A stretch of DNA of 64,000 bases from Euclidia mi (Eukaryota > Arthropoda > Insecta > Lepidoptera > Erebidae). Made by a program: the position numbers and the translations under genes. The first letter of the stretch is position 1; the number at the start of each line of letters is the position of its first letter. Positions 30,770-40,763 of this stretch are shown piece after piece. A model generated the notes under the pieces. It was not told the DNA's origin, made no database searches, and saw only the letters and a list, made by a program, of their open reading frames with translations. The stretch spans positions 3,399,898 through 3,463,897 of the forward strand of contig OX123199.2 of the NCBI GenBank assembly GCA_944739405.2, read 5' to 3'.

Positions 30770-31112
30770 CTTATTACGTAACTGCGGTTAGTGTGTCCAA
30801 TCGGTACATATAAAATGCTTGCGTTACTAACTGACTTAAACAGACAAGCTACGGCAAAAACTAAATAAATTTGGCATATACATATTATGTTCCTTGGGGA
30901 TTGTAAGGGTGCACTAAGAACGGACTTCATGAAATTTTCAGGGAATTGGGCAGGAACGGTTAAATAAATATAAATCCCATAAAAACAATACTTGTCAAAA
31001 ATACCAAGTCTCGCGACCGTAAAAAGTTGTAATATCAAGTCGGTTAATTAAAAATCTTTGATGTTTTAAATAAATATATTGACTCGGCTATCGCATGAAA
31101 ACACAAGATTTT
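30770..31112. repeat. Repeat and left arm of a 2 kb inverted repeat
   Basis: 30808-30965 resembles 6785-6965. 30972-31077 is the inverse complement of 33003-33118 with small gaps; shared words are ACCAAGTCTCGCGACCGTAA and TTAATTAAAAATCTTT. Between the arms lies the truncated CR1-like element with its hexamer tail. Confidence 0.65.
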
Positions 31113-31893
31113 AGATAAAGATAAAGATAAAGATAAAGATAAAGATAAAGATAAAGATAAAGATAAAGATAAAGATAAAGATAAAGATAAAGATAAAGAT
31201 AAAGATAAAGATAAAGATAAAGATAAAGATAAAGATAAAGATAAAGATAAAGATAAAGATAAAGATAAAGATAAAGATAAAGATAAAGATAAAGATAAAG
31301 ATAAAGATAAAGATAAAGATAAAGATAAAGATAAAGATAAAGATAAAGATAAAGATAAAGATAAAGATAAAGATAAAGATAAAGATAAAGATAAAGATAA
31401 AGATAAAGATAAAGATAAAGATAAAGATAAAGATAAAGATAAAGATAAAGATAAAGATAAAGATAAAGATAAAGATAAAGATAAAGATAAAGATAAAGAT
31501 AAAGATAAAGATAAAGATAAAGATAAAGATAAAGATAAAGATAAAGATAAAGATAAAGATAAAGATAAAGATAAAGATAAAGATAAAGATAAAGATAAAG
31601 ATAAAGATAAAGATAAAGATAAAGATAAAGATAAAGATAAAGATAAAGATAAAGATAAAGATAAAGATAAAGATAAAGATAAAGATAAAGATAAAGATAA
31701 AGATAAAGATAAAGATAAAGATAAAGATAAAGATAAAGATAAAGATAAAGATAAAGATAAAGATAAAGATAAAGATAAAGATAAAGATAAAGATAAAGAT
31801 AAAGATAAAGATAAAGATAAAGATAAAGATAAAGATAAAGATAAAGATAAAGATAAAGATAAAGATAAAGATAAAGATAAAGATAAAGATAAA
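31113..31893. repeat. Perfect hexamer array (AGATAA)130
   Basis: 781 bases, about 130 copies without a single interruption that I can see. On the minus strand it reads TTTATC repeats directly following the CR1-like 3' UTR, so it is the expanded 3' tail of that element. Other CR1-like 3' ends here have only two to four tail units. The number of copies may be affected by assembly. Confidence 0.95.
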
Positions 31894-32138
31894 TTTATTT
31901 GTCTGAAGATGTGTACAATCAGGTGTTACAGCTTTGTAGTATCAACATGCTCTGTCTGGTCAGACTTGTAAATATAATGTAAGAAATATTATTATGGATC
32001 CAATTAAATTATCATCATGTCAGTTATAAGTTATTATGATGCTATTAATATTATATTAACTTAGAAAACAATATAGTAATTAATTAATAATATGTAATGT
32101 CAAATAATAATAGAAATAGTAAACAATAGGAAAAAAAA

Positions 32139-32414
32139 TTGGTTGCCTGTAAAGTCGGTATACGGGCGAAAGTTTTACGTGACAACGACTTTGAGTGGTA
32201 AAATAATTTTAATGTGAATATTCATTCGTATAGTAGGAAGAAGGATGAAAGACGCGTGCCTTTCACTTTTTATGTCTGTCTCTCTCGCTCTTAGGCGGGA
32301 CGCGTGCCTCTCACTCGCTCTCATTGTGAGCGCATAACGTGAGCGGAGCGTAACGCAGTTTCTTGAAGTGTCACCCGGCAAACCAATTTATAAGACGTTG
32401 TCACGTCAAAAAAT
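32139..32414. mobile_element. 276 bp repeat, copy 1
   Basis: Identical base for base to 37981-38256. Starts TTGGTTGCCTGTAAAGTCGG and ends GACGTTGTCACGTCAAAAAA T. Near the ends, GGTTGCC and GGCAAACC, and TTTTACGTGACAACG and CGTTGTCACGTCAAAA, form interleaved inverted pairs. It sits in the 3' UTR of the CR1-like element, so it is younger than that insertion. The 68-codon frame inside (MPGDTSRNC...) is present in both, but identity between young copies says nothing about coding. Probably a MITE-like non-coding element; superfamily unknown. Confidence 0.75.
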
Positions 32415-32480
32415 CAATAATCATGTCAAATTAAATTAGATCCTGATAACATAATGTCAAGTCAAAAATGTCAAGATTAA

Positions 32481-32879
32481 TTACAAAAGATTATCACATA
32501 AAAAATCATTAATACTATAATAACATTTCTGAAACAACAGTTTTTTTAAATTACGCTTAAATTGGTTAACATTAAGGTTCTTGTATATATTGGGTACTTT
32601 GTTGTATATTTTCGGCGCCATGCAAAAACTACTTTTGCCCAAAAGTGCTGTCTTTGCGGCGTGCATACACAGTTTATGATTATCACGACGGTTGCGGATA
32701 GTAACATCTGATAATTTATTAAATAGTTGTGGGTTTGTCTTCACAAATACTGCTGTTTCGTATAAGTATAAAGATGGAAGCGTTAAGATTTTATATTTTT
32801 GAAAAAATGGTTTGCAGCTATCCTTTATTTGAAGCCCAAACATGGCTCTGATACAGCGCTTTTGGAGTTTGAAGGCCAC
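32481..32879 (-). pseudogene. CR1-like ORF2 C-terminus
   Basis: 132 residues: KLQKRCIRAMFGLQIKDSCK, YKILTLPSLYLYETAVFVKT, KTALLGKSSFCMAPKIYNKV and FKRNLKKLLFQKCYYSINDF. This is the block after the reverse transcriptase domain in CR1-type elements, ending in the natural stop. All upstream domains are missing. Confidence 0.8.
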
Positions 32880-33002
32880 ATCCTTATCGACTTATATTAT
32901 TTTTCATAAGTAATACATAATTATATAAATTAGATTTTTAATGCGATTGCCAAGATACATAATTATTTAAAGTACAACATATATAACAAATATACATATT
33001 TA

Positions 33003-33118
33003 TTTAAAGCATTAAAGATTTTTAATTAAACGAATTGGTATCACATGGATCTCACAAGTTTTTACGGTCGCGAGACTTGGTATTTTTGACAAGTACCTAT
33101 TGTTTTTATGGGATCTCA
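33003..33118. repeat. Right arm of the 2 kb inverted repeat
   Basis: Inverse complement of 30972-31077. Includes TTACGGTCGCGAGACTTGGT and AAAGATTTTTAATTAAACG. Confidence 0.65.
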
Positions 33119-34084
33119 TTTCTTTTTGAAGATAGTCTTACTTTTGTCCTTTCTAGTACCTACGCGTCTACTTCTTGTAGATTGTCCATTGTACACCATA
33201 CTTCTTGCACACCAACAACGAATTTTCTTAATTGAAGCTCTAACTGCAAATGTAATTTTGTAATCCTTTATATTTATATGGGATTACAAAGTTATTAATG
33301 CTGTTGATGTATCTCAAAAACTGGACAGAAATTGAAAGATATATTAATTTTTCCGTGATTCATATAATAAACACTAGTCGTACTCTAAATTTGAAGCTGC
33401 TATGTCTGTTAGAAGTGCCTTAGACTTTTGATGATCGGTCAGTGAGTGACAAAATTAAGAATTTTGACTCGTTATAATTCTTAAATTACTGGTTCAAATT
33501 GAATGAAATTTGAAATACACCATGTTTATAAAATGCCTGCATGGTTAGTAAAAAATATCAAACACAACGAAGTTATAGGGGGTCGAAAATGGCCTCAATT
33601 GCTTCGAGAAAATTATGTTACGGCGGTGCCGCTTTTTTGTTCGACTTGGTAGGCGTAGCTTCGGGCGTCCTATAGTTGTACTATAAACAATGTGGTGTCA
33701 AAATTAAATCTCATCATATCACGTCAAAATACAATCAATCCGAAAATTTAAAAGGCAAAAACATTTATTGTACTTGTTTTTCCAAATGATCGAATGATGT
33801 CAAAAATATACTCCGCAATTTGAATTAAAAAAAGATTCTAAATATCTACATTAATTGTTTCTTGATCAAAATCATATACAAGCTAATAAGGGCGCTTTTT
33901 ACCGCAAAGCTTTCTTATAGGCGCATAGTAACACAAGTAAAAAATCCAAGAACTTATACAATGAGCCGCTTTTGCATAACACACGTCAACGGCCTGTTAC
34001 GCAATTACCGTCCGTGGTACTGGATGTGCATAAAACGTGTGTTTTTAATAAATCGCATAAAGTTCTCTACACGGTGACTTGTTT
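33119..34084. other. Unassigned AT-rich sequence
   Basis: Around 33430-33690 the words TTTTGACTCGTTATAATTC, AGGGGGTCGAAAATGGCC and TTCGGGCGTCCTATAG look like a dispersed lepidopteran repeat, but no ends are visible. No gene. Confidence 0.35.
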
Positions 34085-34316
34085 AAACTGCAGAGGGGAA
34101 TTTCCTGGCGGTGTGCCGTGAAAGTGAGGGTTGTGGGACCCTGGTTCGACGGATTTGCGGCGGCGCGCGACTGAGGGTGAAGACCCGGCCGTAGTCCCGC
34201 GCGTCATTCGCTCGCACATCGCTGCCGCGTCCTATCGGTACCGCGGCACTCCGACACATTCGCGCCTTCACCGACAAACATTCGAATACTATCTTCACAG
34301 TGAAACTTCGTAACCA
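34085..34316 (+). promoter_or_regulatory. GC-rich island, possible promoter or first exon
   Basis: A CpG-rich block in otherwise AT-rich DNA (GTGCCGTGAAAGTGAGGG, GGCGGCGCGCGACTGAGGGT, CGCACATCGCTGCCGCGTCC), followed by ACTATCTTCACAGTGAAAC and AACCAG then GTACAG, a fair donor on the plus strand. No repeat homology seen. A non-coding first exon is possible, but nothing downstream confirms it. Confidence 0.22.
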
Positions 34317-35362
34317 GGTACAGCTACGTCTTTTATATCATCAGTGAGATAGTTATGTAAAGTGTTACGTAACGTGATGTTCTTCTACATACTAATTTTA
34401 AGTACACGTGTTTGGCGGTTTTTTGAGGTACGTTTGCTATTTAATTTGGTGCTAGCAGAGCTGTGTTGTGCAGAGTGTGTGAAGTCAGTGATCGTGCGGC
34501 GGACGCAATATTTCGCGCATGCGCATACGTGCGGTTCTCATGCATCACACGCATGGATGCAACAAAAATTCCGTTTACATTTTTTTCTAAAAAATATGTA
34601 CCATTTTGAAAAAATACCTATATTATTTTGGCCGAAATAAGAAATTCACGAAAGAATAATAAATGGAAACTAATTTGTTTACAAGGCGACTAATGTTTCA
34701 GTTATGTTATCGCACAAGCTTCGTTACTTAACTGGTTTAACATCGTGTAAGCTAACGCTCGAATTTATTTGCAAAATAAGTAAATACAATACAAATTTCA
34801 CCCAACTGACCTAGTTATACTAAAACCTGAATTAGGGAATTCTTATTCAAAAATAATTTAAGCAAATTTTGATCAAATTAAAAACTTATATAAAATGCTT
34901 TTGACGTCTACTACAAAGTAATTTATCCCATCCAAGCTCAGCCTACACGATCAAAAATATCTCCATGACGTAACTTAGAAAAAAAGGGGAACATAAATTA
35001 TACCGGGCGTCAGTCGAGGGGAATTCAATATTAGCTTACGTAACGAATTTATGCGAAACTTGTATGTAAGCAATATGAAGTAGCTGAAAGCAGCGCTTGA
35101 ATGTTATAATGTTTAGCTTAGCATAGCAGATTATATTAATAAAAGATGATGCTAGTCGCAACGGCTTCACGACGCGTCTATTGAATATTTGTTAATATGA
35201 AATGCTACTTTCAATCTGCTTGAGTACGTTGTTATCGATAGTGAGCTTTTTAATATTATTCTATACATAGCCATCAGTCATGTTCTTTGCATTGACCTGC
35301 TTGCAATCCAAGACGCCTTGAAGCCTGCTTTCCGCAAGTTTCTCATACAAATATAATTATAC
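34317..35362. other. Unassigned; second short GC-rich block
   Basis: 34455-34560 holds AAGTCAGTGATCGTGCGGCG (an initiator-like TCAGT) and GCGCATGCGCATACGTGCGG. If 34085-34316 is a promoter region this could belong to it. The remainder is AT-rich with no frame. Confidence 0.25.
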
Positions 35363-35493
35363 ATAAACATAACTCCACGCCTTTTATCCCCGAAGGGGTA
35401 GGCAGAGGTGTATTACACACCCACTTTTCGCCAGTTATTTTTCGGTCCCAATGTAATAGGGGGCGAGCCTATTCCCATCTACCGGGCACATTA
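35363..35493 (-). mobile_element. SINE-B/A 3' fragment
   Basis: Tail CCCCGAAGGGGTAGGC complement, then CCAATGTAATAGGGGGCGAG and CATCTACCGGGCACATTA. The head is missing. The CATCTACC word places it with SINE-B. Confidence 0.75.
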
Positions 35494-35957
35494 ATAATTA
35501 TATAATTATACTAGAAATAAAAAGCCTAATTACGGTACCGTCATCGAAACTCGTGCGAATTATTGATAGAATTCTTTAAATAATTAGGTACATGGATATT
35601 TTATTATTAGTTTCACCACTGCCTGATAAGGGCCTGTTAATTTTTTTAAATAAATCACACTAATTGCATCTACCCATTTTTTATTTATCTTGAAGATGTA
35701 CTTGCCTTTCTAATAATTAAAATGACTAATATATTATAACAACAAACTCTTTAAGAATAACAAAATTTACTTGTATGTCATAGAAACGGAATTTTAAAAA
35801 TTATGTCCAAAGAAAATCAAATAAATTTAAATAAGCATGCAAAAAGCATGTTAACTTATTCTTAAAATTCCTTTTTTTTAAGTAGGCCTCCGTAAATCAA
35901 TGTAGTTATTATCTCACTCTACCCATTCACGTATATACATACATGCATACATACATA
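35494..35957. other. No feature recognised
   Basis: AT-rich, with a short CATACATACATA run just before the next SINE. Confidence 0.4.
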
Positions 35958-36206
35958 GTCTCACGCCTATAACCCCGAAGAGGTAGGCAGAGGTGTATTT
36001 TTACACCCACTTTTCGCCAGATATACTTTAGTCCCACTAATAAGGGGCGAGCCTATTGCCGTACCGGGCATATTTCCAGACTCCGTGCTGCTACTGAGAA
36101 TTTCGTGACAGAAAAACCCAATAACTCTGCCCGACCCAGGAATCGAACCCAGGACCCGATCCCACGCGCACATTAAATTTATGCCGCGAGACCAACGAGG
36201 CAGTCG
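35958..36206 (-). mobile_element. SINE-A, full length
   Basis: All blocks of the family in minus orientation, with head complement GCCGCGAGACCAACGAGGCA at 36182-36201 and B-box complement GGAATCGAACCCAGGAC. Confidence 0.85.
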
Positions 36207-36345
36207 TATAGGGTTTGATGTCGAGTTTTCCGTCTCTACGCAAAGATGGTATTTGCATCGTGTTATCCCTTAGTCGCCTCTTACGATAACCACGTGGTGA
36301 CACTTGTATTCTATGCCGTCAACCACACGGCTAAATCCACGTATA
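36207..36345 (-). mobile_element. Diverged SINE-D fragment
   Basis: GTATAGGGTTTGATGTCGAG, TTCCGTCTCTACGCAAAGAT, CGCCTCTTACGATAACCACG and GGTGACACTTG follow the order of SINE-D at 15640-15740 but are strongly changed. Confidence 0.5.
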
Positions 36346-36349
36346 TCTG

Positions 36350-36545
36350 TATTAGAATTTACCCGCGGTTCCACCCGCGTAATAACCTATTATCGCCTTT
36401 AAAAAAGTAGCCTACGTTACACTCCAGCCTCCAAATATCTCTACACACAAATCATATCGTACACAAAAATCGCACCACGACATCCCTCCGTAACTCCGTG
36501 AAAGCCGGTCAAACGATTTCGCATTTACAATATAAGTATGGATTC
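36350..36545 (-). mobile_element. Short Helitron-like remnant
   Basis: TTTACCCGCGGTTCCACCCG at the left and TTACAATATAAGTATGGAT at the right recall the 288 bp Helitron at 17513-17800. CTAG is lost. Confidence 0.45.
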
Positions 36546-36935
36546 GCGAGTCCCTGGTAAACGTGATCGGTTGCCTAAGTAACCGGTTTTGGCGAAACAA
36601 AATAAGCCCTTCGGTCGTTTGGGGGTGCACGCCCCGGGGGGCACTCGCCCCTAACCTACACCCTTAGGAAAGTACGTCACTGGCCCCGATATACTGGCAC
36701 GGAGAAATTTAAGTGTAACATTTGTATTGACTTAGACCGGATATTCTTCTGCGACTACTGAGAATTGTTATAGGTGATTGAATTAGGCTTTACTTGAGAA
36801 TTTTCTATAATATAGAACTGTTTTTGTAAGCCAAAAATAGATCGGTTACTAGAAACAAAGGTTCGTGGTTATATACTGTAGGAAAATGTAAAAGTAATAA
36901 CAAAATATCAATTGTAGAGATATACAGACATAAAT
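36546..36935. other. No feature recognised
   Basis: Mixed composition with no frame or repeat named. Confidence 0.4.
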
Positions 36936-37070
36936 ATACTCACGCCGTTTCCCGTCGGGGTAGGCAGAGACAACAGAACGCCACTAGCTTCTATCCTTAC
37001 AAACCTCACACGCTTCCTCTACACTCATTACTCTTTTCGTACATGCTCGCCGGTTTCGGATACTTCGGAC
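36936..37070 (-). mobile_element. SINE-like repeat (single copy here)
   Basis: CTCACGCCGTTTCCCGTCGG, GGTAGGCAGAGAC, ACGCCACTAGCTTCTATCCT and CATGCTCGCCGGTTTCGGAT form a repeat I know as widespread in lepidopteran genomes. It begins with the same GTAGGCAGAG word as the SINE-A tail. Confidence 0.5.
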
Positions 37071-37699
37071 CTTGCCGATTTTTAGAGATATGTATAATTA
37101 TAACATATTTTGTATGGAGCTTATGTCAAATAATTATGTATCTCAAATATTCAAATCCATGGCCAGGTCTAAAATTAAATTTCTGTATGGGAATATAAAA
37201 CTATTTCTGTGAAACAAGAATAGATGAATATATTGTTATTTTTTCATGTAGGTTCGCAAAATTGAACCTATTATACATTGTTTAGAGATAAGGTAGTAAG
37301 GTGCTCAGTTACAAGGAATTTTTCGGTTGTATCAGCGCCATAATGGCAATATAGCCTAATTTTCTTGCTATTCCCGAACTCATTCAAGTGTCACTTAATT
37401 TACGAGAATACCATTTATGACACCGAGACTATATCGAGACTGCATTTAGAACAAATGTAAATACGAGAGTTGGCATTCTGTTCAAAATGTAAATCACGCT
37501 GTATCTAAGTCTTAGAAATATTATGCACATTGTGTTCAAGACTCGCAAAGGTTACTGGAGTAAAATACGGACAAAAGATAGAAGTAGAACAACGCCAGCT
37601 TATGTATATTTTTATAACGAGCGTATTGTTGAAGCGGTTATTGTCTTGTTTCTGAATCATTGTAGCTATTTAGTCATTACATAGGGCTATAAACTATTA
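37071..37699. other. No feature recognised
   Basis: AT-rich. 37105-37155 shares TATTTTGTATGGAG with the MITE at 29587-29727. No coding frame. Confidence 0.4.
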
Positions 37700-37975
37700 T
37701 ATAACGGTCCTGTTGATGTTGTGATTAGGAACTCTAATTGCTACGACGCGGGTTCTGGGTTCGATCACCACTTGAGGCAAATATTTGTATGGTGAACACG
37801 ATATTTCTTTTGTATCTGGATGTTATTTGTCAATATGTATGTATGTATGTATGTCTTTAAAATATACAAGTATATTTATTAGTTAGACCTAAAAATTCAT
37901 AACGAAATGTGGGTGTAATATTTACACCTGCGCCTACCCCTTCAGGGATATAGGCGTGAGGCTATAAATAAATAA
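37700..37975 (+). mobile_element. tRNA-like SINE relic joined to SINE-A tail
   Basis: CGGGTTCTGGGTTCGATCAC (37748-37767) is a decayed B-box region, followed by GGCAAATATTTGTATGG. From 37885 the SINE-A tail follows: GACCTAAAAATTCATAACGA, GTGGGTGTAATATTTACACC and CTACCCCTTCAGGGATATAG. Two fragments of different SINEs or one chimera. Confidence 0.5.
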
Positions 37976-37980
37976 AAAAA

Positions 37981-38256
37981 TTGGTTGCCTGTAAAGTCGG
38001 TATACGGGCGAAAGTTTTACGTGACAACGACTTTGAGTGGTAAAATAATTTTAATGTGAATATTCATTCGTATAGTAGGAAGAAGGATGAAAGACGCGTG
38101 CCTTTCACTTTTTATGTCTGTCTCTCTCGCTCTTAGGCGGGACGCGTGCCTCTCACTCGCTCTCATTGTGAGCGCATAACGTGAGCGGAGCGTAACGCAG
38201 TTTCTTGAAGTGTCACCCGGCAAACCAATTTATAAGACGTTGTCACGTCAAAAAAT
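37981..38256. mobile_element. 276 bp repeat, copy 2
   Basis: Identical to 32139-32414 over 276 bases. It is inserted directly after a SINE-A tail at an A run, which both copies share on the left. Confidence 0.75.
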
Positions 38257-38425
38257 TGTTAACTCGTTACCATAGTACAAGCTTTGTTGATAGGATTGAA
38301 AGTATTCAGTCCGTTTATTACATAGGACATAATAATAAACTATACAAAAACGATTTCATATTATAACTAGCAAAATAATATCATTTGGATATTTTTTGTG
38401 GACAAATAAAGACAAGAATATTATT

Positions 38426-38540
38426 TTATACAAGGTTACATAGCGGGTCTTACTCGCGATAATTAATAAACCGAGGTATTTATACCTTAAATAAATATAT
38501 TAATTATCGCGAGTAAGACCCGCTATATAACCTAATGTAT
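38426..38540. mobile_element. Perfect palindrome, foldback MITE
   Basis: Arms 38440-38467 and 38499-38526 are perfect 28 bp complements (TAGCGGGTCTTACTCGCGAT and so on). They continue outward with one mismatch through AGGTTA and TATACA. The centre carries a second small inverted repeat, GGTAT-TTATACC. Non-coding. Confidence 0.8.
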
Positions 38541-38578
38541 ACTAATCGCGAAAGTTTAAAATCGTTTAAGAATATTAT

Positions 38579-38850
38579 TATTTGACGACCGGTTGGCGCA
38601 GCGGGAGTGTAAGCGCCTGCTACGTCGAAGGTCGCTGGTTCGATTCCCGCTCAAGTCAAACATTTGTGTGCATGAACATGGATGTTTGTCTTGGTCTAGG
38701 TGTTTCTATGTATAATATGTATGTATTTACAAAAAAAAAAGTATATATGTATGTTTATCCATTATCTAGTACCCATAACACAAGCTCTGCTTAGCTTGGG
38801 ACTAGATGGTGATGTGTGTATGTGGTAGAATATTATTATTATTATTGTGT
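38579..38850 (+). mobile_element. SINE-E, tRNA-headed
   Basis: GACGACCGGTTGGCGCAGCG, then GTCGCTGGTTCGATTCCCGC, CATTTGTGTGCATGAACATG, CACAAGCTCTGCTTAGCTTG and GGGACTAGATGGTGATGTGT, ending in ATT repeats (38826-38846). A frequent lepidopteran tRNA-derived SINE. Confidence 0.85.
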
Positions 38851-38899
38851 TACAGCTTCCTATCCATCAAGTTATGTTTGACGTAACATTTCATGATAG

Positions 38900-39030
38900 T
38901 CCTCATCAGTCCTCATAATAATAATATTATGATCACATACACAAACTTAGAGAAATAAACCCAAAAAGTAATAAAAAATATTATATTGAAGTCCCAAACT
39001 AAGTAGAGCTTGTACTATGAGTACTAGACA
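38900..39030 (-). mobile_element. SINE-E 3' fragment, opposite strand
   Basis: Complement of the SINE-E tail: GTCCCAAACTAAGTAGAGCT and ACTAGACAATAGATAAAG. It faces the copy at 38579 about 50 bases away. Confidence 0.65.
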
Positions 39031-39037
39031 ATAGATA

Positions 39038-39128
39038 AAGTGGGACCTAAAAATTCATGGCGAAATGTGGGTGTAATATTACACCTCTGCCTACCCCTTC
39101 GGGGATACAGGCGTGAGTCTATAATAAT
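39038..39128 (+). mobile_element. SINE-A 3' fragment
   Basis: GTGGGACCTAAAAATTCATG, GGTGTAATATTACACCTCTG, CTACCCCTTCGGGGATACAG. The head is absent; it directly follows the SINE-E fragment. Confidence 0.75.
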
Positions 39129-39164
39129 TATTTACTTCGAAAGGTCAATGAGCGCCCTGAGATT

Positions 39165-39465
39165 GACCTCGATACTTTCTGCATATCCTAGTGGAGAGAC
39201 CGACAAACTGCTACTCAGAGGGTCCGAGTTCGAATCCACGGCGCGCACCGATGACTTTTCGGAGTTATGTGCGTATTAAATTGTTAATTATCGCTTGCTA
39301 AACGGTGAAGGAAAACATCGTGAGGAAACCTGCATGTCTGAGAGTTCTCCATAATGTTCTCGAAAGACATGTGAAGTCTGCCAACCCGCTCTTCTCATAG
39401 TGAGAAGAGGCCCGTGTCCAGCAGTGGGACAGTATAAAGGGCTGATGATGATGATGATGATGATG
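39165..39465 (+). mobile_element. SINE-C, full length
   Basis: Head relic CCTAGTGGAGAGACCGACAA, B-box CCGAGTTCGAATCCACGG, the body TGACTTTTCGGAGTTATGTG and TTAATTATCGCTTGCTAAAC, GTGAGGAAACCTGCATGTCT, GTCTGCCAACCCGC, and the tail GGGCTGATGATGATGATGAT. Confidence 0.85.
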
Positions 39466-39921
39466 ACTGTCTGCATATCAGTCTGTTGGTATTCCCTCTA
39501 AGCCATCGCTGTTGCATCGACATAGCATCACAATTATTGCGTATTTTTTTGCAAATCGCCTGTAACATAGGTCCACTTAAAATTAAAAATTCTATACAGA
39601 TTTGGTTCAAACCTTGCACATTAAAAGTTGAAACATCTCGAAAGGCCTCAGTCTGGCTTTGTGTCTCTGTAACAACCTAGCTTCTACTAAATATAACACT
39701 GTTTTATTCAAAGCACTTTCAAACGTTTATGTCTAACAGACGGAAGTGAAAAAAACAGCCGCTTTGTGATGCAAAGTTAGATTTAAAGAGGTTTTCCTTC
39801 TAGAGAATACTTGTTAAGTGTATTGTTGTATAGGAAAATAGAAACGCTCAATTATACTGTTGAATTGCTTTAGGTAAATGATATTTATGTCTATAAAATA
39901 TTTATTTATTTATTTATATTT
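39466..39921. other. No feature recognised
   Basis: No repeat or convincing frame seen. Confidence 0.4.
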
Positions 39922-40173
39922 ATAGACTCACGCCTGTATCCCTGAAGGGGTAGGCAGAGGTGTTTTATTACACCCTCGTTTCGCCATGAATTTTTAGGTC
40001 CCACGTAATAGGGGGCGAGCCTATTGCGTACTGGGCACATTACCAGACTTCGTGCTGCTACTGAGAATTTCCTAACGGTAAAACCCAATAACACTTTGCC
40101 CGACCCGGGAATCGAACCCGAGACCTCCCAATCCCACGCGCACATTTACGCCGCGAGACCAAGGAGGCAGTCT
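39922..40173 (-). mobile_element. SINE-A, full length
   Basis: Full set of blocks in minus orientation, with B-box complement CGGGAATCGAACCCGAGACC. The head complement is ACGCCGCGAGACCAAGGAGG. Confidence 0.88.
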
Positions 40174-40317
40174 ATAAAATATCATTTAAAGCAATGCAGT
40201 AGTACATTGAGTGATTCAACAGATTATTTTCCAAGGTCTTATTTTGTGCGATGTGAGTTAAAAACTAGTGCCGGATTTTAGCCTATCTATGTCTATGTCT
40301 TGAGAAAAGAAGACGCG

Positions 40318-40430
40318 GTAGCGCCAAATGTAAATTGTACAACACGCGGTCACCCATCCAAGCAGTGATCTCTGCAAGTGATGCTTAACTTTGCCGAACT
40401 ATACAAGCAAGTCACGTCACACTTGTGGCA
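40318..40430 (-). mobile_element. 5S rRNA-like SINE
   Basis: The minus strand contains GCAAAGTTAAGCATCACTTG then CTGCTTGGATGGGTGACCGC. These correspond to the two most conserved parts of 5S rRNA (AAGTTAAGCAACGT... and CTTGGATGGGTGACCGC) in the correct order. The region between them is shorter than in 5S rRNA. After it come GTGTTGTACAATTTACATTT and GGCGCTACCGCGTC, as at 25150-25200. So this is a dispersed 5S-derived sequence, not a gene. Confidence 0.65.
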
Positions 40431-40763
40431 CTACTGAGAAGTTTTGAACGTGGCAATTGCAACCGATACCATTCCGATTTCAAAAAGCTTCTTTTCATGC
40501 GTTTTTGTATAGCATTTGCCCCGTTCTTTCAATGACTACGGCTTGTGAATGCATTCAATGAATACGATCCCTTTTTTTCGTTTACAAAGTAAATAAACAG
40601 AACGCCAGATTGAACTGCTTCAATAAAAGCTACAAAATATACACGAATCATATTTGATTCCTGTTTCAGAGTAATTAATATACCTATGTTTGACGAAATC
40701 ATGGAATGTGGATAAAAAAGTCATTATTCAATACGGCACTATTACAGTATTATAATCATAACG
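40431..40763. other. No feature recognised
   Basis: AT-rich spacer without a frame. Confidence 0.4.

Larger units (their letters stand above)
31894..32890 (-). mobile_element. CR1-like element, 5'-truncated
   Basis: The C-terminal end of the reverse transcriptase ORF (32879-32481), then a 3' UTR (32480-31894) interrupted by the 276 bp repeat (32139-32414), then the hexamer tail. The C-terminal protein resembles, but differs from, those at 18684 and 63261, so three CR1-like families are present. Confidence 0.8.

Noticed and set aside
31113..31893. CRISPR-like array
   Set aside because: Uniform hexamer without spacers, at the end of a CR1-like element.
32175..32381. 68-codon frame in the 276 bp repeat
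   Set aside because: Present in both copies only because the copies are identical; no motif.
37981..38256. Retroposon status of the 276 bp repeat
   Set aside because: The A run is at the start on both copies and no target duplication is clear; left unassigned.
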